Shown one piece after another: positions 38,903 to 48,022 of a DNA stretch of 64,000 bases; positions within the stretch are counted from its first letter, which is position 1, and each line of letters opens with the position of its first letter. The DNA lies in the NCBI RefSeq assembly GCF_002163855.1, contig NZ_CP019332.1, positions 1 to 64,000 of the forward strand. The letters are read 5' to 3'. The stretch comes from Winogradskyella sp. PC-19. GTDB lineage: Bacteria > Bacteroidota > Bacteroidia > Flavobacteriales > Flavobacteriaceae. The notes beneath the pieces were generated by a model that saw nothing but the letters and a program-made list of their open reading frames with translations, was not told where the DNA came from and ran no database searches. A program made the position numbers and the translations under genes.

Positions 38903-38962
38903 GTTAATGAACTAACGTGTGTTAGTGTTTTTTGTCGATTATTTGAGAATTTCAACTAATAG

Positions 38963-39007
38963 TGTTAAAATGATAAATTTTAATTAACATTTTAACATAA
39001 TTTAACA
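38963..39007 (+). repeat. Three TTAACA direct repeats upstream of the T9SS gene
   Basis: TTAACA occurs at 38984, 38992 and 39002 (start spacings 8 and 10 bases), with an inverted TGTTAA at 38963. They end about 27 bases before the ATG of the 942-residue T9SS protein. Direct TTAACA-type repeats are typical sites of OmpR/PhoB-family regulators, but the hexamer is also common in AT-rich DNA. Confidence 0.4.
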
Positions 39008-39033
39008 AACTTCTAATTTAATGATACTTTTTT

Positions 39034-41862
39034 ATGAAAAAAATTACTTTATTGTTAATGCTATTAACGATTTCTTTAACAGCATTTGCTCAGACTACGG
39101 TAACCTGTGGGTCTACTACTAATCAATCTGGAGATTGCTATACGTCTAGCGTTAACCTAGATTATTCATATATGTCTTCTGACTCAGCTCAGGTACTAAC
39201 CATTACGGTAAATGCTGGTGAAGTTGAATCTGGATGGGATGAATTTATAGTTTATGATGGTGAAGATGCTACAGCTACAGAATTATATAATGGCTATGGA
39301 ACTAGCGGTGACCTAACTGGTCTTACATTTACCACTTCTGGTCCAAATTTATTTGTAAGAATTCAACCAGATGGTAGTGCTGATTGTGGTACAGAAGGTT
39401 ATGCAACTTTAGATTTTGATGTAGTTTGCGCTACTCCGCCATCAGCTCCTGATTGTGCAACAAACCCAACACCAGTAGATGGTGCAACTAATCAACCCAT
39501 TGGAACTACAACTTTGACATGGGATACGCCTTTGTCTGGACCATCACCTACAAGTTATGACTTATTTTCTGGACAAATGTCAGATGGGTCTGATTTTGGG
39601 TTAGTTGGGAATTATGTAACTAATACAGCAAATGTGACTGTTAGTGGATTCGAAGCAACTATTTATTATCAAGTTGTTCCTAAAAATGGTAATGTTAGTG
39701 CAATGGGTTGCCCTATATGGAGTTTGACTACTATTCCAGCTCCAACGGGAGCGTTATGTTCCGATCCAATAGTTGTTAGTAGCTTACCATATAATCAAAC
39801 AGGAGCAACAACTGAAGGTTTCGGTGACGATTACACTTCAACAAATGTATCATGTAGTACATCATCTTACTTAAATGGTGATGATATTGTTTATGCTTAC
39901 ACACCAGTAGCTGATATTAATGTTGACGTTACACTTGAGAATACTGGTACTTGGGCTGGTTTATTTATATTCTCTGGATGTGAAAATGCTAATGAAGTAT
40001 TTACAGAATGTTTCGGTAATAGTACTAGTTCTGCAGCTGGTAGCCGAGCAATAGAAGCTGTTGATTTAACTGGTGGTACTACATATTATATTGTGATTTC
40101 TACTTTTGCGTCTCCTCAATCAACACCTTTTGATTTATCTATTACTGAAAATACTTGTTCAGATGCTACAGCCACTTTTACTGCTGTAGAAGATTGTGCT
40201 AATACTCAATTTACAGTAGATGTTGATATTACTGATTTAGGTTCTGCAACTTCAGTTACTATATCAGATGATCAAGGTAGTTCGACACAGCAAGTTTCTA
40301 ATACTGGTATTGTAAGTTTTGGACCTTATGCATCTGCTACAAATGTAAATTTTACTGTTATTAATGATCAAGATGCGACTTGTGAAATTTCTGGAAGTGT
40401 AGTATTTGGATGTCCACCACCAAATGATGCATGCGTTGACGCTGAAATCTTAACTCTATCTGATACGACGTCTTGCAATAATTTGTTATCAGGTACAACA
40501 CAAGGTGCATCAACTGATGCTGCTAACGGTTGCTCAACTAGTGGAAGAGATGTATGGTACAGATTTACCTCTGCAGATGCAGGTGATTATTTTGCTTCAG
40601 TTACGGAAACTTTTGAATCATTGAGTTCTACGAGTACATATATAACTGCATATTCTGGTTCGTGTGGTGCTTTAACTCAAATCGGTAGTAGTACATCTTG
40701 TTTTAATACCGGTACTCTTATAATTGATGCAGCTGCAAACACTACTTATTATTTAAATATTAGAAGTAGTTCTTCTTCAGGTTATACTGAATTTGATATC
40801 TGTGTATTTGGAGAACAACCTCCACCACCAAATGATGCATGTGCAGCAGCTATTAATATTGACAATGGAGATGTTTTAAATGGTAACAGTACATTTGCTA
40901 CCAATGTAGAGGATTTGACACCTTGTAGTGGAGGAGATATAGGTTCTTCATGCGCTTCTGGAGTTAATGACGGAACTATAGATTTTGGTGCAGGGTTGTG
41001 GTATTTATATAATTCTTCTGGTAATGAATCAATTACAATACAAGTTGGTGGTTTCGATACTGAAGTACAAGTTTTTGAAGGTACTTGCGGTGCTTTAACA
41101 TGTGTTGCAGGTGATGATGATAGTGGAACAGGAGGTAATAATTCTCAAGTGTGTTTTGATGCTTTAGTAGCTGCTGACTATTATATATATGTAGACGGTC
41201 ATAATACAAACACTGGAGCATTTACAATAAGTCTTAATACTGATTCTCCTTTACCACCTGCTAATGATGATTGTGATGATGCAGAGAATATACCAGATAC
41301 AAGTGTTACTGTTAATGGTACTAATGCAGGGGCAACTGATTCTGCACCAGGAGATGCATGTGTTACAGGTAATGATGTTTGGTACTCATTTACTACTGAT
41401 GCAAATGGTGGAGATATTACAGTAACTATAGATTCTGGTTTTGAGTATGCTATTTATACAGATTGTGCTGGAACTTTAGCAGATGCTTGTAATACAGGTT
41501 TAACTGGTGCTCCTGCTGATACAACTTATTATTTAAGAATTGGTGATGATGGTTCTCCATCAACGAGAGCTGAAGGTACATTTAGTTTCTCTTTAGCAGG
41601 TTCTGCGTTATCAACTAGCGATTTTGATACTGAAACAGGATTTACTTACTATCCAAACCCAGTAAAAAACACATTGACACTAAATGCTCAGCAAAATATT
41701 GATACTGTAACTATGTACAATATGCTAGGTCAAGAGGTATTAAGATTATCTCCAAACAGTGTAAATGTAACTGTAAACATGGCTAACTTAAGTACTGGTG
41801 CATATTTTGCAAAAGTATCTATCTTAGGAAACACGCAAACAGTACGTATAATTAAGCAATAA
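39034..41862 (+). CDS. T9SS-secreted multidomain surface protein
   Basis: 942 residues, acidic, rich in Ser, Thr, Gly, Asp and Cys. In order: signal peptide (1-19, ending TAFAQ), a CUB-like domain (about 22-130), an Fn3-like segment (about 140-240), and four tandem beta-rich repeats (about 243-372, 458-600, 603-740, 742-855). The repeats open with PPNDAC-like motifs and contain VWYRFT and TTYYLNI elements, resembling pre-peptidase C-terminal-like domains. A type A T9SS sorting domain closes the protein (about 860-942: YYPNPVKNTL, TMYNMLGQEVL, GAYFAKV). Exported by the type IX system; likely cell-surface binding or adhesion. Ends at its own terminator. Confidence 0.9.
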   Translation: MKKITLLLMLLTISLTAFAQTTVTCGSTTNQSGDCYTSSVNLDYSYMSSDSAQVLTITVNAGEVESGWDEFIVYDGEDATATELYNGYGTSGDLTGLTFTTSGPNLFVRIQPDGSADCGTEGYATLDFDVVCATPPSAPDCATNPTPVDGATNQPIGTTTLTWDTPLSGPSPTSYDLFSGQMSDGSDFGLVGNYVTNTANVTVSGFEATIYYQVVPKNGNVSAMGCPIWSLTTIPAPTGALCSDPIVVSSLPYNQTGATTEGFGDDYTSTNVSCSTSSYLNGDDIVYAYTPVADINVDVTLENTGTWAGLFIFSGCENANEVFTECFGNSTSSAAGSRAIEAVDLTGGTTYYIVISTFASPQSTPFDLSITENTCSDATATFTAVEDCANTQFTVDVDITDLGSATSVTISDDQGSSTQQVSNTGIVSFGPYASATNVNFTVINDQDATCEISGSVVFGCPPPNDACVDAEILTLSDTTSCNNLLSGTTQGASTDAANGCSTSGRDVWYRFTSADAGDYFASVTETFESLSSTSTYITAYSGSCGALTQIGSSTSCFNTGTLIIDAAANTTYYLNIRSSSSSGYTEFDICVFGEQPPPPNDACAAAINIDNGDVLNGNSTFATNVEDLTPCSGGDIGSSCASGVNDGTIDFGAGLWYLYNSSGNESITIQVGGFDTEVQVFEGTCGALTCVAGDDDSGTGGNNSQVCFDALVAADYYIYVDGHNTNTGAFTISLNTDSPLPPANDDCDDAENIPDTSVTVNGTNAGATDSAPGDACVTGNDVWYSFTTDANGGDITVTIDSGFEYAIYTDCAGTLADACNTGLTGAPADTTYYLRIGDDGSPSTRAEGTFSFSLAGSALSTSDFDTETGFTYYPNPVKNTLTLNAQQNIDTVTMYNMLGQEVLRLSPNSVNVTVNMANLSTGAYFAKVSILGNTQTVRIIKQ

Positions 41863-41882
41863 TGTATTAGTTTATTATATTT

Positions 41883-41909
41883 AAAAGCCACCAATTTTGG
41901 TGGCTTTTT
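41883..41909 (+). terminator. Terminator of the 942-aa T9SS gene
   Basis: AAAAGCCACCAA-TT-TTGGTGGCTTTTT, an almost perfect hairpin with a T run, 20 bases past the stop. Confidence 0.92.
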
Positions 41910-41985
41910 ATTTTGATTAATTGGTGAAAAATAATTTTGTTTTTTTGTATATTTCCAAATTACCTTTAATAACAATCTTCACGAT

Positions 41986-43722
41986 ATGAGATTATATTTA
42001 TCAATAATCTTTTTCTTAACTTGCTCATCAATTAGTTTTTCTCAATTACTTTTTGATGACGAAGCTGTAATAAGAGGATTAACAGGGATTACAAGCTATG
42101 ATGGCAATGGAAATGGCCTAAGCTTTGCAGATTATAACAATGATGGATTAGATGATGTTACTCTACCCACAGGAAATGATGAAACTTTAAAATTTTATAA
42201 AAACGTCAATGGTGTGTTTGTTGAAGACAGAGTACTTACACCAGCTATAGATTACAAAACACGATCAGTATCATGGGTAGATTATGATAATGATGGAGAC
42301 AGAGATTTGTTTGTTGTTAGTGACATAGAAGGTAGTAGGCTCTTTAGACAAGATCCTGAATTATTGTTTGTAGATGTTACAGTAAGTTCAGGTCTTTTTA
42401 CTGATGCGATTGATACTTATAGTGTTTCTTGGGGAGACATTAATAACGATGGTTGTTTAGATTTATTTTATTCAAACCGAACGTTAAACTCGCTGATTAC
42501 GAATTACTTATTTCAGAGTAATTGTGACGGTACTTTTACTAATATTACATCTACGGCAGGATTATCTCAAGACCCTAGACTTACTTTTGGAGCAAGTTTT
42601 TTTGATTATAATAATGATGGATTTCAAGATATCTATGTTATAAATGATAAAAATGGTTCTAATTTTTTATATGAGAACGATGGAGACTCCACTTTTACTG
42701 ATGTAAGTTCTCAAACATCTACTGGTATAGTTGTCGATGCTATGTCTGTTACCATTGATGATTATAATTCTGATGGTTTTTTTGATATATATATTACCAA
42801 TACACCAAGTGATGTTGCGACACCAACTTTAGGTAGTGTATTATTAAAAAATGTAAATGGACAATATTTTGAAGACGTATCATCATCATCAGGAACACTA
42901 TTAGATGGTTGGTGTTGGGGTTCTAACTTTTTTGATGCAGATAACGATATGGATTTAGACTTATATGTGAGTTGTATTTATACGCTTCCTGGCGAAAGGC
43001 AATCCTATGGATTTTATCAAAATGACACGTTAGAGGTTTTTTCTGAACCGACAAATATTGGTTTTGCTAATAATGACATTGACAGTCATGGATCAGTTAT
43101 TGGAGATGCAGATAACGATGGTAAGGTTGATATTGCAGTTGTTAATAATGGTGGACTAGTACCAAATCTTTGGATGAATAAAACGGTAACCACTAATAAT
43201 TATCTTACTATAAGTTTAGAAGGAACAACAAGCAACAAAGATGGAATAGGCTCCAAAATTGAAATATCTATTAATGGAGTAAAGCAATATCGCTATGTTA
43301 TTAATGGAGAAGGTTATCTATCTCAAAACTCTTTTAAAGAATTTTTTGGCTTGGGTGAAAATACAGTAGTAGACTATGTCAAAGTATATTGGTTAAGTGG
43401 TACTATAGATACGATACTTAATGTAACTGCAAATCAAATTCTTAATATTGTAGAAGGTAGTAACGTTTTGTCAAATCCAAATCTCGAAATTTCAGAAGAC
43501 TTTTTAATACATCCAAACCCGACTAGTGATAGATTAAGTTTTAAGTCAAGAAATATTATTGAAACCATTACGATGTATAATGTACTAGGTCAAGAGGTTT
43601 TTAAATCATATTACGATTCTTTAGAAGTAGATATAGATATATCTAATTTATCTTCTGGGGCGTATTTTGTAAAAACATCATTATCAGGAGTGATTAAAAC
43701 TTCTCGAATCATAAAGCAATAA
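41986..43722 (+). CDS. FG-GAP/VCBS repeat protein with ASPIC/UnbV and T9SS domains
   Basis: 578 residues. Signal peptide (1-19, ISFSQ), then a beta-propeller of seven FG-GAP-type calcium loops (FADYNNDGLDDV near 47, WVDYDNDGDRDLF, WGDINNDGCLDLF, FFDYNNDGFQDIY, IDDYNSDGFFDIY, FFDADNDMDLDLY, IGDADNDGKVDIA). An ASPIC/UnbV domain (about 405-492) and a type A T9SS sorting domain (about 498-578, HPNPTSDRL, TMYNVLGQEVF, GAYFVKT) follow. Secreted and probably surface-attached. Its sorting domain is very close to that of the preceding gene. Confidence 0.92.
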   Translation: MRLYLSIIFFLTCSSISFSQLLFDDEAVIRGLTGITSYDGNGNGLSFADYNNDGLDDVTLPTGNDETLKFYKNVNGVFVEDRVLTPAIDYKTRSVSWVDYDNDGDRDLFVVSDIEGSRLFRQDPELLFVDVTVSSGLFTDAIDTYSVSWGDINNDGCLDLFYSNRTLNSLITNYLFQSNCDGTFTNITSTAGLSQDPRLTFGASFFDYNNDGFQDIYVINDKNGSNFLYENDGDSTFTDVSSQTSTGIVVDAMSVTIDDYNSDGFFDIYITNTPSDVATPTLGSVLLKNVNGQYFEDVSSSSGTLLDGWCWGSNFFDADNDMDLDLYVSCIYTLPGERQSYGFYQNDTLEVFSEPTNIGFANNDIDSHGSVIGDADNDGKVDIAVVNNGGLVPNLWMNKTVTTNNYLTISLEGTTSNKDGIGSKIEISINGVKQYRYVINGEGYLSQNSFKEFFGLGENTVVDYVKVYWLSGTIDTILNVTANQILNIVEGSNVLSNPNLEISEDFLIHPNPTSDRLSFKSRNIIETITMYNVLGQEVFKSYYDSLEVDIDISNLSSGAYFVKTSLSGVIKTSRIIKQ

Positions 43723-43749
43723 GTTAAAAACAAAATTTTTATATTTTTC

Positions 43750-43774
43750 AAGGCCGCTACTAAGCGGCTTTTTT
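43750..43774 (+). terminator. Terminator of the FG-GAP gene
   Basis: GCCGCT-ACTA-AGCGGC followed by TTTTTT, 30 bases past the stop. The T run overlaps the -33 region expected for the next gene's promoter. Confidence 0.9.
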
Positions 43775-43786
43775 ATTTACAATACT

Positions 43787-43794
43787 TACATTTG
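43787..43794 (+). promoter_or_regulatory. GT2 gene promoter -7 box, leaderless geometry
   Basis: TACATTTG, a perfect -7 box, only 4 bases before the ATG at 43799. The T run of the preceding terminator lies where the -33 element is expected. Confidence 0.6.
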
Positions 43795-43798
43795 TTTT

Positions 43799-44803
43799 AT
43801 GACACAGTTAAGCTATTCGTTTATAATACCTGTTTATAACCGACCAAAAGAGATTGAAGAACTCTTAGAAAGTTTTTTAAATCTCGAAGGCAATTTCGAT
43901 TATGAAATTGTTATAGTCGAAGACGGTTCTACAGAAACTTCTGAAAATGTTATTTGTAGTTATATAGATAAGCTTAATATATCATACTATTTCAAAAGTA
44001 ATTCAGGGCCTGGAGATTCTCGAAATTATGGTATGCAACGTGCAAAAGGGAATTATTATATAATATTAGATTCTGATGTTATTTTACCAGAACAGTATCT
44101 GCAAGAAGTAGATAATTTTTTAAAGCAAAAATTTTATCATTGTTTTGGTGGTCCAGATGGTGCACATGATTCATTTAGTGATTTACAGAAAGCTATTAAC
44201 TTTTCGATGACTTCATTTATGACAACAGGAGGCATAAGAGGTGGAAGCGAAGCTATTGAAAATTTTCAGCCTAGAAGTTTTAATTTAGGTCTTTCTCAAG
44301 AAGCATACAAAGCAACAAAAGGATTTGGAAAAATCCATCCTGGAGAGGATCCAGATTTGATATTACGTTTATGGGAAATGGGATACAAAACTTCACTAAT
44401 AAAAAATGCTTTTGTTTATCATAAAAGACGGATTTCGTGGAATAGGTTCTATAAACAAGTCAATAAATTTGGACAAGTAAGGCCAATACTCAATAAGTGG
44501 CATCCTAGTTCTGCGAAGATAACGTATTGGTTCCCAACCTTATTTTTGTTTGTTTTTGTTATTTCGCTACTTTTATCATTTGTTGGCTTATATCATTTAC
44601 TGTTACTATACGGGATTTATTTTTTAATTCTTTTTGCAAGTTCATTTTTAGTGACAAAAAATATAAAAGTTGCAATTATGTCTATTGGAGCAACTTGTAT
44701 TCAATTTTATGGCTATGGAATAGGTTTTTTTAAATCGACCATAAAATTATTGACCACAAAAAAATCAGCTGAGACAATTTTTCCTAACTTGTTTTTTAAA
44801 TGA
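43799..44803 (+). CDS. Family 2 glycosyltransferase, membrane-anchored
   Basis: 334 residues. The N-terminal GT-A domain (1-230) has SFIIPVYNRPKEIEEL, IVEDGSTETS, the DXD-like ILDSDVI, and FGKIHPGEDPDLILR with the acidic acceptor-site motif. Two or three transmembrane helices follow (about 243-305). It transfers a sugar from a nucleotide donor to an unknown acceptor, facing the cytoplasm. It overlaps the YbbR gene by 4 bases (ATGA). Confidence 0.92.
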   Translation: MTQLSYSFIIPVYNRPKEIEELLESFLNLEGNFDYEIVIVEDGSTETSENVICSYIDKLNISYYFKSNSGPGDSRNYGMQRAKGNYYIILDSDVILPEQYLQEVDNFLKQKFYHCFGGPDGAHDSFSDLQKAINFSMTSFMTTGGIRGGSEAIENFQPRSFNLGLSQEAYKATKGFGKIHPGEDPDLILRLWEMGYKTSLIKNAFVYHKRRISWNRFYKQVNKFGQVRPILNKWHPSSAKITYWFPTLFLFVFVISLLLSFVGLYHLLLLYGIYFLILFASSFLVTKNIKVAIMSIGATCIQFYGYGIGFFKSTIKLLTTKKSAETIFPNLFFK

Positions 44804-45765
44804 AAAAAGCAGTTTCAAAATATTTTTTTAAAATCTTTAAAAAGCGAAATGTAAAGCGCTTCAGTTTTTTTTTAGGAGCTGCATTTTTCTTCTTAATGCT
44901 TACCAAATTATCTCAAACATATACCCATACTATAGATTTAGAGATAAATCTCTATAATTTAGAGGACGAAGTTATTGTTTTAGAGGATTCATTATCATTC
45001 TCAAAAGTTACAATGAAAGCAAAAGGATTTAGTCTTTTGAAATACATGTTTAACAATCCTAAGGAGATTAATATAGATGCTCGAAGTGAAACTGTTAAAA
45101 GGGGTAAACAAATATTATGGGATATTAGTAATAATAAATACCAACTTAACGAAGCATTTGGCAACTCTGTTGAGATTTTAGACATAAAGCCTGATACTAT
45201 CTATTTCACTATTGATGTATTAGCATCTAAAAAAGTACCAGTAAAACTGATGAAAGATATTACTTATGCCACAGGTTTTGATGTTATTAATGAGCTAAGA
45301 CTTTCTCAGGATTCTGTGAAAATAATTGGATCAAAAAGATATATAGATACTATAAGTGTTATCAATACAGAACCGCTTGATTTGAAAAATATAAATTCTG
45401 ATATATCAGAAGAAATAGCTTTTATGAATACTGGTTCTGATATTGAAATTTTACCAAAAACACTTAGCGTAAAAGGTACTGTAAAACGTTTCACTGAAGG
45501 TAAATTCTCTATTCCAATTGATTTAATTAACACGCCAATAGGTAAGAGTGTGAATTTTTTTCCAAAAAATATTGACCTTATCTATTATGTAGATGTTGAA
45601 AATTTTAAAAATGTAAAGCAAGAAGACTTTAAGGTAGTGTGTGATTTTTCTAAATTAAACAATCAATATCAAAATAACCTGGAACTCCAAGTCCTAGAGT
45701 CTTCAAGTTTGGTTAAAAGTGTGCGTTTAGTTCAAAATAGAGTAGAATTTATAATATCCGATTAG
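44800..45765 (+). CDS. YbbR-domain membrane protein
   Basis: 321 residues with one N-terminal transmembrane helix (about 24-41, SFFLGAAFFFLMLTKL) and an extracytoplasmic part made of YbbR-like beta repeats (about 45-320; VPVKLMKDITYATGFDV, FSIPIDLINTPIGKSVNFFP). In Firmicutes the YbbR protein CdaR regulates diadenylate cyclase; no cyclase gene is next to it here. Translationally coupled to the GT2 gene before it and to coaE after it. Confidence 0.88.
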   Translation: MKKAVSKYFFKIFKKRNVKRFSFFLGAAFFFLMLTKLSQTYTHTIDLEINLYNLEDEVIVLEDSLSFSKVTMKAKGFSLLKYMFNNPKEINIDARSETVKRGKQILWDISNNKYQLNEAFGNSVEILDIKPDTIYFTIDVLASKKVPVKLMKDITYATGFDVINELRLSQDSVKIIGSKRYIDTISVINTEPLDLKNINSDISEEIAFMNTGSDIEILPKTLSVKGTVKRFTEGKFSIPIDLINTPIGKSVNFFPKNIDLIYYVDVENFKNVKQEDFKVVCDFSKLNNQYQNNLELQVLESSSLVKSVRLVQNRVEFIISD

Positions 45766-46367
45766 TGCAAGACATCAAAAAACAAATAATTGTTGGTATT
45801 ACTGGCGGAATAGGAAGCGGTAAAACAACCATTTCAAAATACTTTGAAGCCTTAGGTATACCAGTATATCATGCAGATTTTGAGGCAAAAGCACTAATGA
45901 ATCGCTCAAAAGTTATAAGAAGAAAACTTATAGCTCTGTTTGGTGATAATACATATAAAAATGGAGCTTTGAATAGAGATTATCTTCGGAGCAAAATATT
46001 TAATAATAAAGATTTACTGACACAAATGAATGCAATTGTGCATCCAAAAGTTGGAGCTCATTTTAAACGCTGGATAAAAAAGCAAGATGCACCTTATGTA
46101 CTTAAAGAAGTGGCTATAATTTTTGAGAATAATCTACAAAGTCAATATGATTATATAATTACTGTAGTTGCAGATAAAGAAGAGCGTATAAAACGCGTTA
46201 TACAAAGAGATAATACGTCTCGAGATTCTGTAGAATCTATAATATTGAATCAACTTCCTGATGAAGAAAAGATAAATAAATCTGATTTTATTATAGAAAA
46301 TGATGATTTAGAGATTGCTAAAAGTCAAGTTCAAAAAACACATAAAGCGTTGATTAATAATATTTAA
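45765..46367 (+). CDS. coaE: Dephospho-CoA kinase
   Basis: Final step of CoA synthesis (ATP-dependent 3'-phosphorylation). 200 residues from a GTG start that overlaps the preceding TAG by one base. P-loop GITGGIGSGKTTISKYF, then GIPVYHADFEAK, MNAIVHPKVG and KEVAIIFE, the family signatures. Length is normal. Together with coaBC in this window it covers much of the pathway. Confidence 0.96.
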   Translation: MQDIKKQIIVGITGGIGSGKTTISKYFEALGIPVYHADFEAKALMNRSKVIRRKLIALFGDNTYKNGALNRDYLRSKIFNNKDLLTQMNAIVHPKVGAHFKRWIKKQDAPYVLKEVAIIFENNLQSQYDYIITVVADKEERIKRVIQRDNTSRDSVESIILNQLPDEEKINKSDFIIENDDLEIAKSQVQKTHKALINNI

Positions 46368-46378
46368 TGCTCTAAATT

Positions 46379-46441
46379 TTAACATTTGTGTTAATGTAAG
46401 GTTAAACACAATTTATGCTAAATGCTAAAATGTTAAATTTG
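46379..46441 (+). promoter_or_regulatory. Histidine kinase promoter with TTAACA/TGTTAA boxes
   Basis: TAAATTTG (46434-46441) is a perfect -7 box ending 5 bases before the ATG at 46447. Upstream a palindrome TTAACA-TTTG-TGTTAA (46379-46394) and a further TGTTAA at 46431 overlap or flank it. These could be autoregulatory sites for the OmpR-type regulator encoded downstream. Confidence 0.55.
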
Positions 46442-46446
46442 ATGCG

Positions 46447-48018
46447 ATGAACAAAAAGCTTTTCGTGTTATTGGTAGTATTAATGAGTCTATCGCTTATT
46501 GGTATAATTTTCGTTCAATCATTTTTTATTAATAGAAGTTTAGAAAACGAGCGGCAGCAGTTTACTTTGAATGTAAAGACAGCTTTAAGCTATGTTTCTA
46601 AACAGATTGATGATTATGAATTTAGAAATTACTACGATAACATTCAGCCTATTTTAAGGGATAAAGCAAGAGCGGATTCAACTTCTGTTCAGCGTTTATT
46701 TTTTGAATTTGAAGACAAGGAAAGTGATCAAACAATAGTTCATCAAAATATAATTTTAGAAGAGCGCTTTAAAGTGCCCTCTTTGTTCTTTGAAATAGAT
46801 GCAGATAGTACCGACTTCAGTAATTTTACTAATGAGAAGACAACTGAGGTTTTCAAAAATTCTACTATCGATGGGTCAATGGAAAGTGTGTCAAGGGTTA
46901 GAGAGTTTGATGATATGTCTGACGACACCAAGAATTTTCTACAAAGAGATGCTTTTAAATCCTTAATTAGTGCCTATAATTACCCGATCTACAAAAGGGT
47001 TAGTCCGGAATTGATAGATTCTTTTATTAGTAAGAATCTTGATGAACAAGGTATCGAAATCAAATACGAATATGCCATTTTTGATAACGATTTATCAACT
47101 AAAATTAGAACAGATAATTTTGAGAAAACAGATAATTCTTATGGGGTTCCTATCTTTTTAGATAATAATGATGAAAGTACTTTTAATCTTTGGGTAGATT
47201 TTCCCGAACGTAATAGCTTTTTAATATCGACGATACTTTGGATGATAGTTTTGTCAATAATTTTTACCTCAGTAATTATAGTAGCATATACAAGTGCGAT
47301 ATATCAATTAATTAAGCAACGCCAAATATCACAGATTAAAACAGATTTTATCAATAATATGACGCATGAATTTAAGACGCCAATAGCAACAATTAATTTG
47401 GCTTTAGATTCTATAAGAAACCCTAAAATCATTGACGATAAGGAAAAAGTGTTGCGTTATTTGGGCATGATAAAAGAAGAGAATAAACGTATGCATGCTC
47501 AAGTAGAAAATGTACTAAGAATTTCTAAGCTCGAAAAAAATGAGCTTAATATAAGTAAGGAACGCCTTAAGTTTCACGACATAGTAGAAGATGCTGTAAC
47601 GCATGTTCAGCTTATTGTCGAGGACAGAAAAGGTTATATAAAATTGCATCTAAATGCTGCCAAGTCATCAATACTGGCAAACGAAACACATTTTACAAAT
47701 GTGATTGTAAATATATTTGATAATGCAATTAAGTATTCTGATGACGCTCCAAAGATTGATGTTTATTCAGAGAATATAGGAAACAGTGTTCTTGTAAAAA
47801 TATCTGATCAAGGAAATGGTATGTCAAAACAAGTTCAGAAAAAGGTGTTCGAAAAGTTTTACAGAGAACACACAGGAAATGTACATAATGTAAAAGGTCA
47901 CGGTTTAGGGTTGGCTTACGTTAAAAGAATAATAGATGACCATCAAGGTCACATATCAGTAGAAAGTGAAAAAGGAAAAGGTAGCACCTTTACAATAAGG
48001 CTACCATTAATATCATAA
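46447..48018 (+). CDS. Membrane sensor histidine kinase (RprX-like)
   Basis: 523 residues: transmembrane helix 1 (about 5-27), a large periplasmic sensor (about 30-256), transmembrane helix 2 (about 259-284), a HisKA domain with phospho-acceptor His307 in NNMTHEFKTP, and a HATPase domain with VNIFDNAIKYS (N box), SDQGNGMS and GHGLGLAYVK. No HAMP domain is obvious between the second helix and HisKA. The overall layout fits the RprX-type kinases of Bacteroidota. Four bases before the response regulator gene. Confidence 0.94.
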   Translation: MNKKLFVLLVVLMSLSLIGIIFVQSFFINRSLENERQQFTLNVKTALSYVSKQIDDYEFRNYYDNIQPILRDKARADSTSVQRLFFEFEDKESDQTIVHQNIILEERFKVPSLFFEIDADSTDFSNFTNEKTTEVFKNSTIDGSMESVSRVREFDDMSDDTKNFLQRDAFKSLISAYNYPIYKRVSPELIDSFISKNLDEQGIEIKYEYAIFDNDLSTKIRTDNFEKTDNSYGVPIFLDNNDESTFNLWVDFPERNSFLISTILWMIVLSIIFTSVIIVAYTSAIYQLIKQRQISQIKTDFINNMTHEFKTPIATINLALDSIRNPKIIDDKEKVLRYLGMIKEENKRMHAQVENVLRISKLEKNELNISKERLKFHDIVEDAVTHVQLIVEDRKGYIKLHLNAAKSSILANETHFTNVIVNIFDNAIKYSDDAPKIDVYSENIGNSVLVKISDQGNGMSKQVQKKVFEKFYREHTGNVHNVKGHGLGLAYVKRIIDDHQGHISVESEKGKGSTFTIRLPLIS

Positions 48019-48022
48019 TATT

